A stretch of 64,000 bases of DNA, taken from contig JACQII010000013.1 of NCBI GenBank assembly GCA_016198585.1, positions 1-64,000 of the forward strand. The letters run 5' to 3'. The notes beneath the pieces were generated by a model that ran no database searches, had not been told where the DNA came from, and saw only the letters and a list, made by a program, of their open reading frames with translations. Shown in pieces: positions 16,517-25,634 of this stretch. Every line of letters starts with the position of its first letter. The first letter of the stretch is position 1. The translations under genes were made by a program, and so were the position numbers. Origin of the DNA: Candidatus Aenigmatarchaeota archaeon (GTDB lineage Archaea > Aenigmatarchaeota > Aenigmatarchaeia > QMZP01).

Positions 16517-18043
16517 CTAACGACCGGCTTTCTCCTTCTTCGTCACGTCCCGCGGCGTCCGGGAAAAGATCACCACCAGGACCGTGAGGACCAGCCCGAT
16601 GACCAGGAGGACGATGAAGAGGGGCGTGAGCCCTGCAAGCAGGAGCAGGAAAGGAACCTGGAGCGCGGCGATCTTCCGTATGCCTGTCCTCCGCGTGGGG
16701 CGCTTCCTGATCCGGTAATAGGCGAGGAGTTCGGCAAGGCTGAAGATCAGGAAGACCGCGCCGATTCCGGCCAGGAAGAGAAACACGGGTTCTTCGGCAG
16801 CCTGGCCGATGTTCAACCAACCGACTACGACGGCGAGGAACAGCCCATAGGCGAGACTGAAGAGACCTTTGATCAGGACCGTGGTCGCAAGTTTATTCCG
16901 CTTCTTTTCCGGCGGTCGTCGCTGGTCAGCGCCCTCGGGAACGGGCGGTGACGGGAGGTCGGTGATCTTCTTCTTGGCCTTCTCCATCTGCTGGCGCTCT
17001 TCCTCGGTGAGCCTCCCTTCCAGGGGATCGATCTTCACCTTGGACGTCTCCGCCCCGGAGGAGAGCTTCACGAACCCCAGCCCGGGTTCGGTCAGGTGCA
17101 GGATGTCTGCAGGCTCGATGCTCAGCTGCTTTCCGATGAACTTCGCGTCCTTCTCCAGGTTGCACTGCAGGCTCAGGATCCCGCCGGCGTTCGCCAGGAC
17201 CGTCTCGCTGAAGTCGCTGGGCCGCTGGGACGAGAGGATGATGCCGGTCCCGTACTTCCTCGCCTCGCGCAGCAGCCGGTCGAGCGGCGAGTTCTCGTAG
17301 AGCAGCCGGTGGGCCTCGTCCACCACGCAGTAGACGCGCAGTCGGTCAGCCTTCCCGGACTTGTAGAGGTAGTAGATCAGCTTGTTCAGGAAGAACTCGG
17401 CGATCGCGGCCTTCACGTCCTCGGTGGGGAAGTCCTTCAGCTCGATGGTGGTGGTCTTGCGGACGATCTCCTCGAACGGAATAGCAGTATTCTCCTTGAA
17501 GAAGATGTCCACCTCGAACAGCGGCTCGATGCGGCTGATGAGGGCTTCCCGGATGCCCCGGTTTGTCGCGGTCTCGCCCTTCTCCAGCTGCTCCCTGATC
17601 TTCATGAACGGCGGCGCGGCCAGGTCATGTTCAGCCTCCTTGAGGATGTCGATCCCCTGGTCTGTGTAGCAGTCCTTGATGGCCGAGCGGAGCATCGATT
17701 CCTGCCGGTCGCCGAGGCCGAAGATCTTCTTGACGATGCTCGCCACCTCGTAGATCACGTCCTGCGGCCGCCGGCCGGCCGCGACCTCGAGCGGGTTGAT
17801 GGTGAGCTCGCGCAGGTTGATCCGGTACTCGGCAATGTCGCTGTACTCGTTGTGGAAGTCCACGATCAGGCTGGGCACGCCCTGGGCCCGCAGCTCGTGG
17901 ACGATCGACTTCAGGGATTCGGTCTTCCCCGACCCTGACGTCCCGACAACGAGGAAGTGCGGGTTCTTCTCCTTCCCCGGCTGCCAGAAGATCTTCCGCT
18001 CCTGGGACTTCCCGAGGTACACCCGGACTCCGCTGTCCATCAT
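16517..18043 (-). CDS. HerA/DUF87-type ATPase with C-terminal membrane domain
   Basis: The 508-residue protein has an N-terminal beta segment, Walker A GTSGSGKT at 34-41, Walker B VDEAHRLL, and the SSQRPSDF motif of HerA/FtsK-like ATPases. After about residue 370 a charged linker (MEKAKKKITDLPSPPVPEG...) leads to about four transmembrane helices. HerA proteins act as DNA translocases, but a membrane-tethered form points to DNA or protein transport at the membrane. Position next to the ABC exporter gives no clear clue. Confidence 0.75.
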   Translation of the reverse strand: MMDSGVRVYLGKSQERKIFWQPGKEKNPHFLVVGTSGSGKTESLKSIVHELRAQGVPSLIVDFHNEYSDIAEYRINLRELTINPLEVAAGRRPQDVIYEVASIVKKIFGLGDRQESMLRSAIKDCYTDQGIDILKEAEHDLAAPPFMKIREQLEKGETATNRGIREALISRIEPLFEVDIFFKENTAIPFEEIVRKTTTIELKDFPTEDVKAAIAEFFLNKLIYYLYKSGKADRLRVYCVVDEAHRLLYENSPLDRLLREARKYGTGIILSSQRPSDFSETVLANAGGILSLQCNLEKDAKFIGKQLSIEPADILHLTEPGLGFVKLSSGAETSKVKIDPLEGRLTEEERQQMEKAKKKITDLPSPPVPEGADQRRPPEKKRNKLATTVLIKGLFSLAYGLFLAVVVGWLNIGQAAEEPVFLFLAGIGAVFLIFSLAELLAYYRIRKRPTRRTGIRKIAALQVPFLLLLAGLTPLFIVLLVIGLVLTVLVVIFSRTPRDVTKKEKAGR

Positions 18044-18096
18044 CTCCCTTGCCTTCGGGGGCAGAAAAAGATGATAGGTCCCCGGTCAGGGCGCAC

Positions 18097-18855
18097 TCAG
18101 AGCCTGATCTTCCGGAAGGCGTAGCCTGCGACCAGGGTCGCGGCGACCGCCGCGCCAGCCAGGACGGCTAGGTCCACCACGAGTGGCAGCTCGGCGACGC
18201 CCAGGAGCGAGCCGCGGAGTCCATCGACGCCGTAGCGGAGCGGGTTCACGAACGCCAGGGCCTGCATCCACCCTGGAGCGGTGGCGAGGGGGAAGAACGC
18301 CCCGGAGAGGAAGAACGTCGGCATCACGAGGAAGCTCATGATCATCTGGAAGCCCTCCATGTTGTCCAGCCGCGACGCGAGGATGAGGCCGACCGAGACG
18401 AAGAAGGCCGAGATCAGGGCCATGCACACCAGCGCCGCTGCCACTCCGGCGGCCGAGAGGCCGGCCAGGGGGAGCGCGCCCATCAGCAGGGCGATGGCGA
18501 ACAGCAGCAGCCCGTTGATCATGGCGACCGTGACACTTCCCGCCATCTTGCCGACCGCGATGGCCGTGCGGGATGCAGGAGCGACGAGGATCTCCTTGAG
18601 GAAGCCGAACTGCTTCTCCCAGATCACCGAGATCCCGGCGAAGATTGAGGTGAACAGCAGCGTCATCCCGATGATCCCGGGCGCGAAGAACTCCAGGTAG
18701 CTGAACGGCACGCCGGGAAGCGTGAAACTGGAGGAGAGGCCGAAACCCATGATCACCAGCCACACGAACGGCATCGACAGGTTGCCCACGATGCGCGACC
18801 GCGCCCTGACGAAGCGCTTCATCTCCCGCAGCCAGATCGTGTCGATCGTGCCCAT
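18097..18855 (-). CDS. ABC-2 type exporter permease
   Basis: The 252-residue protein has six transmembrane segments and the ABC-2 pattern (MGTIDTIWLREMKRFVRARSRIVGNLSMPFVWL..., FAPGIIGMTLLFTS, SFLVMPTFFLSGAFFPL). The start at 18855 lies just after the stop of the ATPase gene (1-bp gap), so the two are translated together as one exporter, probably for a drug, lipid or peptide. Confidence 0.85.
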   Translation of the reverse strand: MGTIDTIWLREMKRFVRARSRIVGNLSMPFVWLVIMGFGLSSSFTLPGVPFSYLEFFAPGIIGMTLLFTSIFAGISVIWEKQFGFLKEILVAPASRTAIAVGKMAGSVTVAMINGLLLFAIALLMGALPLAGLSAAGVAAALVCMALISAFFVSVGLILASRLDNMEGFQMIMSFLVMPTFFLSGAFFPLATAPGWMQALAFVNPLRYGVDGLRGSLLGVAELPLVVDLAVLAGAAVAATLVAGYAFRKIRL

Positions 18856-18856
18856 C

Positions 18857-19834
18857 TCACCGCCTCCAGAGCCGCTGGCCCTGCCGCATGAGCTCTCGCC
18901 CATCCGCGCGCTCGTCGCGGATCGCGTGGCCGGTGTAGTGGATGAACACGTCTTCCAGCGTCGGGCGCTTGAGATCCACCGAGAGAATCGGAATCTTGGC
19001 CTTCGCCGCGAGCCGCATCAGCCGCGGGATCGCCTTCGCGCCTTCGGACGTCCCGATGGCCAGGCGGCCACCTGCTAGGGAGAGGGTCCACTTCTCCTTC
19101 GCCAGGACTTTCGCCAGCTTCGCAGGATCGGCAACCTCGACCGAGATGCTGTCCTTCCCCAGGACGGCCTTCAGCTTCGCGGGCGTGTCCAGCGCCACGA
19201 TCTTGCCCTGGTCGATGATCGCGATCCGGTCGCACAAGGCATCGGCCTCTTCCATGTAGTGGGTCGTGAGGATGACCGTCACCTTCTCCTTGCGGTTCAG
19301 GGCTTTGATGTACTCCCAGATGTTCCGCCTGGTCTGCGGGTCCAGCCCCAGGGTCGGTTCGTCCAGGAAGAGGACCGCCGGCCGATGGATGAGGCCGCGG
19401 GCGATCTCGAGCCGCCGCTTCATCCCGCCCGAATAGGTCTTCACCAGCATGCTGGCCTTGTCCTCCAGACGGACGAGACGCAGGACCTCGGCGATGCGCG
19501 CTTCCCGGGCGGCGCGCGGCAGCCGGTAGAGGCGGGCATGGAAGTCCAGGTTCTCGCGGCCGGTGAGGTCGCCGTCCAGGCTCGGGTCCTGGAAGACGAT
19601 GCCGATCGACCGGCGGACGGCATCCTGGTCACGCAGCTCATGTCCGTTCACCTGGGCAGTCCCCGCGGTCGGGCGGACGAGGGTGGCCAGCATGCTGATC
19701 GTGGTCGTCTTGCCCGCGCCGTTCGGTCCCAGCAGCCCGAAGAGTTCGCCCTCGCGGATCTCGAAGCTCACGCCGTCGACAGCCTGGACTCCTTGGTAGG
19801 ACTTGCTAAGCGACTGGACAGCGATCGCGGCCAT
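18857..19834 (-). CDS. ABC exporter ATP-binding protein (DrrA-like)
   Basis: The 325-residue protein has Walker A GPNGAGKT, the Q-loop (FQDPSLDGDLTGRENL), signature YSGGMKRRLEIARG, Walker B VLFLDEPTLGLD and the H-loop (TTHYMEEAD), followed by a C-terminal extension of about 100 residues as in DrrA-type exporters. A TATA box (attatatac, about 19858-19866) favours the ATG at 19834, 29 bp downstream, over the ATG at 19843. It is the partner of the following permease. Confidence 0.9.
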   Translation of the reverse strand: MAAIAVQSLSKSYQGVQAVDGVSFEIREGELFGLLGPNGAGKTTTISMLATLVRPTAGTAQVNGHELRDQDAVRRSIGIVFQDPSLDGDLTGRENLDFHARLYRLPRAAREARIAEVLRLVRLEDKASMLVKTYSGGMKRRLEIARGLIHRPAVLFLDEPTLGLDPQTRRNIWEYIKALNRKEKVTVILTTHYMEEADALCDRIAIIDQGKIVALDTPAKLKAVLGKDSISVEVADPAKLAKVLAKEKWTLSLAGGRLAIGTSEGAKAIPRLMRLAAKAKIPILSVDLKRPTLEDVFIHYTGHAIRDERADGRELMRQGQRLWRR

Positions 19835-19905
19835 GGACTCCATTCGCGCGGGGAGTATATAATGCTTGTCCTCTCCCGCTCGCCTCGCGTGTCCGATACG
19901 GCAGC

Positions 19906-20418
19906 TCAGAGGTCGTGGCTGAAGCTGAACAAAACCGGGTAGCCGGTCCCGGGCGCAGCTGCTGACCCGACCGTGACCAGCACCGGCCCGGTCACGGTGT
20001 ACGGGACGAAGTTGTAGAGCAGGCGTGCTTCCCTGGTCTCGAACTGCTCCAGGAGCATCTCCGTGACCTGGGCGCCGTCCACGTACGCCCCGGCGAGCGG
20101 ATAGGTCCAGCTGTCCGTGGAGAGCGAGGCGTTCGCGAAGGAGAACACGTCCGCAGAGGCGCCGGTGTTCTTGACCGAGATGTCAGCGCGCAGCTTCGGC
20201 GTCTCGCTGCCATACCAGCCCACCCGCTCGAGAGTCACCAGCATGTCCGCGAGGTTCTTGCTCTTCCCCGAAGTGACTGCGGTGGAGAGGTACTGGTCTT
20301 CGAGGGAAGGCGGCGCAGCCGGCGCTTCGGGAGGATTTGAATTCTCGGGCTCGGCCGGCGCGGCCGTGCATCCTGCGAGCGCGACGACCGCGACCACGAG
20401 GAAGGCTGCGACCCGCAT
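19906..20418 (-). CDS. Lipoprotein, 170 aa
   Basis: The N-terminus has a lipoprotein signal peptide with lipobox LAGC (Cys16), then a low-complexity Pro/Glu linker and a beta-rich domain with the motif LRADISVKNTGASADVFSFANASL, similar to the DUF4352-like extracytoplasmic Ig fold. It should be anchored outside the membrane. A TATA box (ctttaagcc, 20443-20451) lies about 29 bp upstream. Function is unknown. Confidence 0.65.
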   Translation of the reverse strand: MRVAAFLVVAVVALAGCTAAPAEPENSNPPEAPAAPPSLEDQYLSTAVTSGKSKNLADMLVTLERVGWYGSETPKLRADISVKNTGASADVFSFANASLSTDSWTYPLAGAYVDGAQVTEMLLEQFETREARLLYNFVPYTVTGPVLVTVGSAAAPGTGYPVLFSFSHDL

Positions 20419-20454
20419 AGATACTATTACGGCGCGCCGCGGCTTAAAGCTGCA

Positions 20455-21675
20455 CTAGCGGCCCAGTGCCGACCGGATGCCCCAGCCCTTGTAGTGGAAG
20501 TTGCGCACCGGGCGCATGTCGCTGTTGGCCCCCAACGAGAGCAGCCGGGAGATGAGCGGCATGATCAGGATCGTGAAGATGACGACCCCGAGCACGATGG
20601 TGTAGGCGTGGGCCGTGATCAGGCCGGCCACGTGCAGGATGTTGGCGATGATGATGGTGTACTCGCCCCGCGGGACCATGCTCACGCCGATGAGCTTCGC
20701 CTCGCCGCGCGAGAGCCGCGCGAAGCCGGACATCACGCCGCAGCCGATCACCTTCGCGAGGGCCGCCACGATGCCGAGGAGGACGATGAGCCAGATCGAG
20801 CTGAAAAAGCTCCCGATGTCGAAGGCGACCGCGCTGTAGGCCATGAAGAGCGGGATGAAGAACCCGTAGCCGATCACCTTGGCCTTGGGGAACACGTACT
20901 TCTCCACGAGCGGGCTCCGGTTCATGGCCATCCCGACCAGGAATGCTGCAGTGACGCCGGCGATGCCGATCCGCTCGCTGATGAAGGCGATCACGAAGAC
21001 CACGGCGACGGCGACCGAGACCAGGATCTGCTCGTCCTTCACCCGCTGCGAGACGTGCAGGACGTGGCCCACGGCCTTCGACCCAGCCGTGAGCAGGATG
21101 AAGAAGAACCCGAGGATGCCGAAGAAGAGGCTGACCGCCTTCCAGATGTCCACCTGGCCGACCGAGACATAGGTCCCGAGCATCGAGAGCGCCAGCAGCG
21201 CGATCACGTCGTCCGCGATGGCTACCGAGACCAGCATGCGGCCGCCCGAGGTCTGCAGCTTCCCTGAATCGGCCACCGTGCGCAGGGAGATGGCCGTGCT
21301 CGTCGCCATGAGGGTGACCGCCACGAAGAGGGCGGTCTGCGGATCGCCGAAGATCGTCAGGCCCACGAAGAAGCCGGCCACGAGCGAGAGCATCGCGCCG
21401 GCGAGCGCGATGACGGTCGAAGCGTAGAGGTTGTCCTTGAACTCCTCGAACTTGGTCGAGAGCCCGATCAGGAACAGCAGGAACAGCGCGCCGATGCCCG
21501 CGACCTCCGCGAGGATGCCGTTGTTGGCAGGGACGAGACCGAGGAATGCGCCGAAGAGGATCCCGGCGAAGATCTCGCCCAGCAGGGTCGAGAGCCCGAG
21601 CTTGGTGAATGCGTAGCCGAAAACCTTGGCGCCCATCAGCAGCAGGGCTATGTTGAGAAGAAGTTCGCCCGCCAT
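20455..21675 (-). CDS. Na+/H+ (or K+/H+) antiporter, CPA2 family
   Basis: The 406-residue protein has about 12 transmembrane segments and matches the CPA2/NapA-KefB exchanger core: LGLSTLLGEIFAGILFGAFLGL, FLLFLIGLSTKFEEF, ALFVAVTLMATSTAISLRTVADSGKL, SVAIADDVIALLALS (the conserved Asp pair of the ion site) and VPRGEYTIIIANI. It has no cytosolic TrkA domain, so it is a short form. Likely role: sodium or pH homeostasis. Confidence 0.88.
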   Translation of the reverse strand: MAGELLLNIALLLMGAKVFGYAFTKLGLSTLLGEIFAGILFGAFLGLVPANNGILAEVAGIGALFLLFLIGLSTKFEEFKDNLYASTVIALAGAMLSLVAGFFVGLTIFGDPQTALFVAVTLMATSTAISLRTVADSGKLQTSGGRMLVSVAIADDVIALLALSMLGTYVSVGQVDIWKAVSLFFGILGFFFILLTAGSKAVGHVLHVSQRVKDEQILVSVAVAVVFVIAFISERIGIAGVTAAFLVGMAMNRSPLVEKYVFPKAKVIGYGFFIPLFMAYSAVAFDIGSFFSSIWLIVLLGIVAALAKVIGCGVMSGFARLSRGEAKLIGVSMVPRGEYTIIIANILHVAGLITAHAYTIVLGVVIFTILIMPLISRLLSLGANSDMRPVRNFHYKGWGIRSALGR

Positions 21676-21733
21676 ACCCCGCCCCTCATTGATCCCGCGC
21701 CCCCGGACTTTACTATAGGAGCCAGCCCCTATT

Positions 21734-21754
21734 TAAGCGCCCGGAAGGCGCTTA
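21734..21754. repeat. Hairpin between two TATA-like motifs
   Basis: TAAGCGCC and GGCGCTTA form perfect 8-bp arms around CGGAA, with ctatttaag and gcttataag at its two ends. It lies in the 175-bp spacer between the antiporter and SnoaL-like genes, upstream of the antiporter. It may be an antiporter control element. Nothing else is visible in the spacer. Confidence 0.35.
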
Positions 21755-21850
21755 TAAGCTGCCGCCCGCGGCGATCGTTCCATGGCCGACAGATGCCGCT
21801 TATGGGGTGAAACAATCGCCTTGCGCGCGGTGGGGGAGGGGGAGGACGCT

Positions 21851-22201
21851 TCAGGAGCCGTAGTAGAACTTCTCGTGGACGACCTTGCCGTCCTTCCAGC
21901 GGCGGATCGCGACCTGGGTTCTCCGGACCCGGGTGCCGTCCTGGAGGGTGAAGTCGAAAAACCATTCCGCTACGCTCACGTCGCCGGTGGCCGCCGTGGC
22001 CCGGAGCTCCGCGCCATGGAACTCCTTGACCGCGGCGACGAACTGCTCCTCGTACGCGCGGCTGGCCGCCTTGCCCATGCGGGGCGGGGTCTCATTGTCC
22101 TGCATCACGACCTCGTCAGCATAGAAGCGGTCGAATGCCTCCAGGATCTTGCCCTCGCCGATCATCCGGTCCAGCTCATCGGAGAGCGCCTTGACGTCCA
22201 T
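21851..22201 (-). CDS. SnoaL-like/NTF2-fold protein
   Basis: The 116-residue protein has the SnoaL/NTF2 fold pattern: an N-terminal helix (LSDELDRMIGEGKILEAFDRFYADEVVMQDN), then strands (AEWFFDFTLQDGTRVRRTQVAIRRWKDGKVVHEKFYY). Such proteins bind small hydrophobic ligands or act as isomerases. No specific ligand can be read. A TATA box (ctttataagg, 22221-22230) lies 24 bp upstream. Confidence 0.8.
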   Translation of the reverse strand: MDVKALSDELDRMIGEGKILEAFDRFYADEVVMQDNETPPRMGKAASRAYEEQFVAAVKEFHGAELRATAATGDVSVAEWFFDFTLQDGTRVRRTQVAIRRWKDGKVVHEKFYYGS

Positions 22202-22277
22202 AAGAGCAGGTGGTGACAGACCTTATAAAGGCGCTTCCCATCCGCCCGGCCAACAACCACCCGATCGATCTTCGAGA

Positions 22278-22293
22278 CATAGTGATCACTATG
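22278..22293. repeat. Perfect 16-bp palindrome
   Basis: CATAGTGATCACTATG lies 50 bp upstream of the SnoaL TATA box and about 60 bp past the M42 stop codon. It could be an upstream regulator site or a terminator stem. A half-site, TAGTGAC, follows at 22300-22306. Confidence 0.3.
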
Positions 22294-22354
22294 ACCCTGT
22301 AGTGACTTCAGGGATTAAATACGTTGCCCCGCAGGCGCCAGGGCAGCAACTCGT

Positions 22355-23374
22355 TCAGACCGGGCACGTCAGAGGCGGCTTCTTCAGCAGCTCGAGGAGC
22401 AGGCGGATCGTGTGGCGGACGTCGACCATGCTGGCGATGCCCATCGTGGTGTGGATGTTCCGCACCGGCACGGCCAGGACCGCGGTCGGGATCCCGCCCT
22501 TCGTGGTCTGGATCACGGTCGCGTCCGTCGTCCCCTCCTCGAGGGCCTCGAGCTGGTAGGGGATCTTGAGCTTCTTCGCGGTCGCCTTGAGCCAGTCCAC
22601 GATGCAAGTGTTCGAGATGAATTCGCCGTCCTTGATGGTGATGCACGGTCCCTTGCCGAGCCAGCGGGTCGGGTCCTCGAAGACGTCGTTTGCGTGGGTC
22701 GTGTCGACGGCGATGCCCCAGTCCGGGCTGATCTGGAACGCGGGCGTGCGGGCGCCAAAGAGCCCGAACTCCTCCTGGACGGTGAAGACGAAGTACAGGT
22801 CGGCAGGCGAGCGCTTCAGCAGCCGCGCCACCTCGAGCAGGATGTAGCAGCCCAGGCGGTTGTCGAGGGCCTTCCCGAAGATCGCGTCTCCTGAACTGCA
22901 GCAGGGAGGGCTCTCGAGGTGGACGTAGGAGCCGATCTCCACTCCCTGCTTGCGCAGCTCGTTCCTGGTCAAAGTCGTGTCGACGAAGATGTCCTCGATC
23001 GTCGGGATCGTCTTGATGAACTTCCCGGCGGAGAGGTCGTTGGTGGTGATCACGCCGTGGATCCTCCCGGCCTTGGCCGGGATGTGGACCGGCGTCCCGA
23101 TGAAGGCCACAGGGTCGATGCCGCCGATCGCCGTGCAGTAGACCATGCCGCGGGCGTCGATCCGCTTCACCATCAGGCCGATCTCGTCCATGTGGGCGGC
23201 GAGCATCACCTTCGGTCCCTTCCCCCGCTTGTGGGCCACGAGGTTGCCCATCTGGTCCACGGAAATCTCATCGACAAACGGGCGGATCTTCTCCTCCACG
23301 TACGCCCTGACCACGCCTTCCTTCCCGCTCACGCCGAAGAAGGCGAGCAGCTGGCTGAGCGTGCGGTCAGGCAT
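22355..23374 (-). CDS. M42 family aminopeptidase (FrvX-like)
   Basis: The 339-residue enzyme carries the binuclear-metal ligands and catalytic residues of the M42 family: AAHMDEIG (H61, catalytic D63), KALDNRLG (D171), VQEEFGLFGA (E201, E202), D224 in AVDTTHAND, and RNIHTTMG near the C-terminus. It should be a cytoplasmic tetrahedral aminopeptidase that trims peptides downstream of the proteasome. Length is normal. Confidence 0.93.
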   Translation of the reverse strand: MPDRTLSQLLAFFGVSGKEGVVRAYVEEKIRPFVDEISVDQMGNLVAHKRGKGPKVMLAAHMDEIGLMVKRIDARGMVYCTAIGGIDPVAFIGTPVHIPAKAGRIHGVITTNDLSAGKFIKTIPTIEDIFVDTTLTRNELRKQGVEIGSYVHLESPPCCSSGDAIFGKALDNRLGCYILLEVARLLKRSPADLYFVFTVQEEFGLFGARTPAFQISPDWGIAVDTTHANDVFEDPTRWLGKGPCITIKDGEFISNTCIVDWLKATAKKLKIPYQLEALEEGTTDATVIQTTKGGIPTAVLAVPVRNIHTTMGIASMVDVRHTIRLLLELLKKPPLTCPV

Positions 23375-23432
23375 GCTTGTACTTGTCCATGGAGACTAAT
23401 AAACGATGCGACCAATTCAGCTCTTTGAACCT

Positions 23433-23753
23433 TCAGACCGCCCGGATGACGTCGCAGTATTCGTCGACCTCGACGAAGTGGCTTGCAGTCGCGCCGAATG
23501 ACGGGCACTGGTTGGCAGACAGGTCGTCCACCGGGAGGCGCGGCGCGTGCGCGACGTCGCAAACCCAGCCCTCCTGCAACTGGTCGGCGAGACAGGGGCC
23601 TGCCGACAGGTCCCGGCCCTGCTCGGCCGCGAGCTTGCAGAGCAGCACGCAGGCGGTCGTCGCCCGCACCTGCTCCTTGTCCACCTCTCCCGGGACGGTG
23701 CAGCCGCTGACCGCGATCACAATCATAACGGTGAGGAGAATTGCAGGCTTCAT
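23433..23753 (-). CDS. Small cysteine-rich lipoprotein, 106 aa
   Basis: A lipoprotein signal (AILLTVMIVIAVSGC) precedes a short mature region with five further cysteines (CVLLC, PCLAD, WVCDV, QCPSF) plus one near the C-terminus (YCDVI), suggesting a disulfide-stabilised extracytoplasmic domain. The start at 23753 is 28 bp from a TATA box (gtttttaatc, about 23776-23785). The family is not recognised. Confidence 0.55.
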   Translation of the reverse strand: MKPAILLTVMIVIAVSGCTVPGEVDKEQVRATTACVLLCKLAAEQGRDLSAGPCLADQLQEGWVCDVAHAPRLPVDDLSANQCPSFGATASHFVEVDEYCDVIRAV

Positions 23754-23854
23754 GTCACATTCTTTTCTTTGGTGATTAAAAACCTTGCTCTTGGCAGGTG
23801 ACCATTCACAATGAAAACAGAATTCTAGACCAGTTGAGGGTTTCTTTTTTTTCA

Positions 23855-24808
23855 TTAGTCTCGTTTTAAAATAAATACCCGTTCCCCACTCTTGTTTTTT
23901 GCTGAAATCTTTATCATAGAGAAGTTATCAATGCCATCACCGCCCACCGTGGCAAGTCTATACCTCCCTTCAGACTCGGGAAGAAATACAAAGTTTACAT
24001 CTATTTCCTTCTCATCAATCACTCCCCTGAAATTCATGACCCAGGCTAGTTGTCCATTCACTTCTTTTTTCTCATACTTTGAGATATTGAGAGGAAGTCT
24101 TTCTTCCCGAACATCCAAGGCAATAGTGGCTGTAATTACCGCGACCTTACGTCTTATGCCCTGATGATCAAACCATAAGTCTGGAGGTTTTAACTCCAAA
24201 TTCTCTATATGGCAACCTTTTGAATAACTCTTGTCGCTTCTATTGATAAATTCTAGAAGTAAATCTCTCATTGATTTTCTTTGAGACTTCTCTGTGATAA
24301 AAACGTTGTCACGCCAGCTGAATGACATTGGATGAACGGGAGGTTCTTCAAGGGTAATATGTGGCGCTTTAACCACTCGAAGATTGGGGATGCGGACCGG
24401 AGCATAGTCCAATAGGAGGGGGAGGGGATATGACGCTCTTTTCAGTTCCTCGAGGGTCATCAAGGATATAAAAGGCCCGTATTTTGTTACGGCTTCTGTT
24501 ATAGCCGGTTGGGTATAACCAGCTGTCGAAACGCAAATCAATCTATGAGCGCCGACAGATTTCATTTTTTCGATCCAAGATTGAAGTGTTTCTATGCCCA
24601 CCTTTTCATTTCTGTCTTGAACTTCAACAACCGCAACAAACTGTCTCTCCGGTATTCCGTATCTAATAACAACATCAAATTGTCTTGAATTACCACTATG
24701 GACATCTTTTAACTTCACATTATACTCCACTGAGGAGTCTGAGGACAGCGACTTTTCAAGAAGAGATACCATTTTTTCTATCGATTTCCATCTAGGTGTC
24801 CTTTGCAT
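23855..24808 (-). CDS. PD-(D/E)XK nuclease-like protein (A/T-rich)
   Basis: The first 130 residues look like a restriction-endonuclease fold: SRQFDVVIRYG with D45, then VAVVEVQDRN with E62-V-Q64, a D-ExQ variant of PD-(D/E)XK, followed by VGAHRLICVSTAGYTQPA as in Mrr-like and other conflict-system nucleases. The C-terminal 180 residues are not recognised. Base composition is strongly A/T-rich against the GC-rich surroundings, which points to recent transfer. It may be a defence-related or mobile nuclease. No modification gene is nearby. Confidence 0.6.
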   Translation of the reverse strand: MQRTPRWKSIEKMVSLLEKSLSSDSSVEYNVKLKDVHSGNSRQFDVVIRYGIPERQFVAVVEVQDRNEKVGIETLQSWIEKMKSVGAHRLICVSTAGYTQPAITEAVTKYGPFISLMTLEELKRASYPLPLLLDYAPVRIPNLRVVKAPHITLEEPPVHPMSFSWRDNVFITEKSQRKSMRDLLLEFINRSDKSYSKGCHIENLELKPPDLWFDHQGIRRKVAVITATIALDVREERLPLNISKYEKKEVNGQLAWVMNFRGVIDEKEIDVNFVFLPESEGRYRLATVGGDGIDNFSMIKISAKNKSGERVFILKRD

Positions 24809-24824
24809 ATACTCACCTTTGAGA

Positions 24825-25634
24825 TCAGTGTTCTGGAGCCCGTCTAAATAGAGTTTTACGTTTCGGATTCATATACAGATTTTCTTGTCGTCGCTGTGTG
24901 AATAGCGCCGCGTACGCCTCGATCTTCTGCTTCGCGGCGCGAAGATGCCAGTCCGTCCGCTGCGCGCGCCGCACGAACTCGTCCGCTGCCCGCTCATCGG
25001 CGCTGAGGTCGGCGGAGAAGTTCCGCAGCAGCGAGAACGGCGAGAACCGTAGCAATGCAGCCGAGAGCTTGAAGGCCGACGACCTCGCCTGCAAGTGGTG
25101 CAGCTCATGGAGGAGGACGGCTTCGACTTCCTTCGGCCGCAGGACATCGAGCAGTCCCGCGGAGACGAAGACTGCGGACGCGAGGCTGCGGAACGAGAAC
25201 GCGACCGGCTTCGCCATGTCCAGCACGTACAGCCCAGGCGCGCGGATCCCGAGCTTGCGCGCATGCGCCCGGAGGAAGCGGGTCCACGGGCCCCTCCCTA
25301 CTGCCGCTGAGCGGCGGATGTAGATGGCCGGGATGATCACGAACCCGGCGACCGCGGAGAGCAGGAGCGTCGTCGGCAGCGCGAGCAGCGCGAGGCCAAC
25401 CGGATGCTCGAAGCACGGCAGGCAGAAGAAGCCGCAGGCCATGTTGGTGGTGAACAGGACGGCTGGGAAGACCAGCGCAGTGAGGTGTCCATAGATCAGG
25501 CCGATCTTGGCCTTGTGGGAGAGCACGAACGACCGGAGCGCGATGACGGCGACAACGGCGAACGAGAGCGAGATGGCGGAGAGGATGGTCTTGGTCTGGT
25601 CGACGGTCACCTGGACCAGGCAGGCCTCAATCAT
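24825..25634 (-). CDS. BlaR1/M56-like membrane metalloprotease sensor
   Basis: The 269-residue protein has about three N-terminal transmembrane helices and a zinc protease domain with HELHH (H176-E177-x2-H180) and SADERAADEF as the probable third-ligand segment. A loop between helices contains CGFFCLPCFEH (C67, C71, C74, H77), a plausible metal or thiol sensor. The gene overlaps the end of a BlaI-type repressor gene by 8 bp. In known BlaR1/BlaI systems the protease inactivates the repressor when a signal is sensed. Here the inducer is unlikely to be a beta-lactam, since the regulated genes appear to be dsbA-like. Confidence 0.75.
   Translation of the reverse strand: MIEACLVQVTVDQTKTILSAISLSFAVVAVIALRSFVLSHKAKIGLIYGHLTALVFPAVLFTTNMACGFFCLPCFEHPVGLALLALPTTLLLSAVAGFVIIPAIYIRRSAAVGRGPWTRFLRAHARKLGIRAPGLYVLDMAKPVAFSFRSLASAVFVSAGLLDVLRPKEVEAVLLHELHHLQARSSAFKLSAALLRFSPFSLLRNFSADLSADERAADEFVRRAQRTDWHLRAAKQKIEAYAALFTQRRQENLYMNPKRKTLFRRAPEH

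Noticed and set aside
23828-23852. T-rich tract as a terminator of a plus-strand gene.
   Set aside because: No plus-strand gene ends there; on the minus strand it reads as A-rich and lies between two minus-strand genes.
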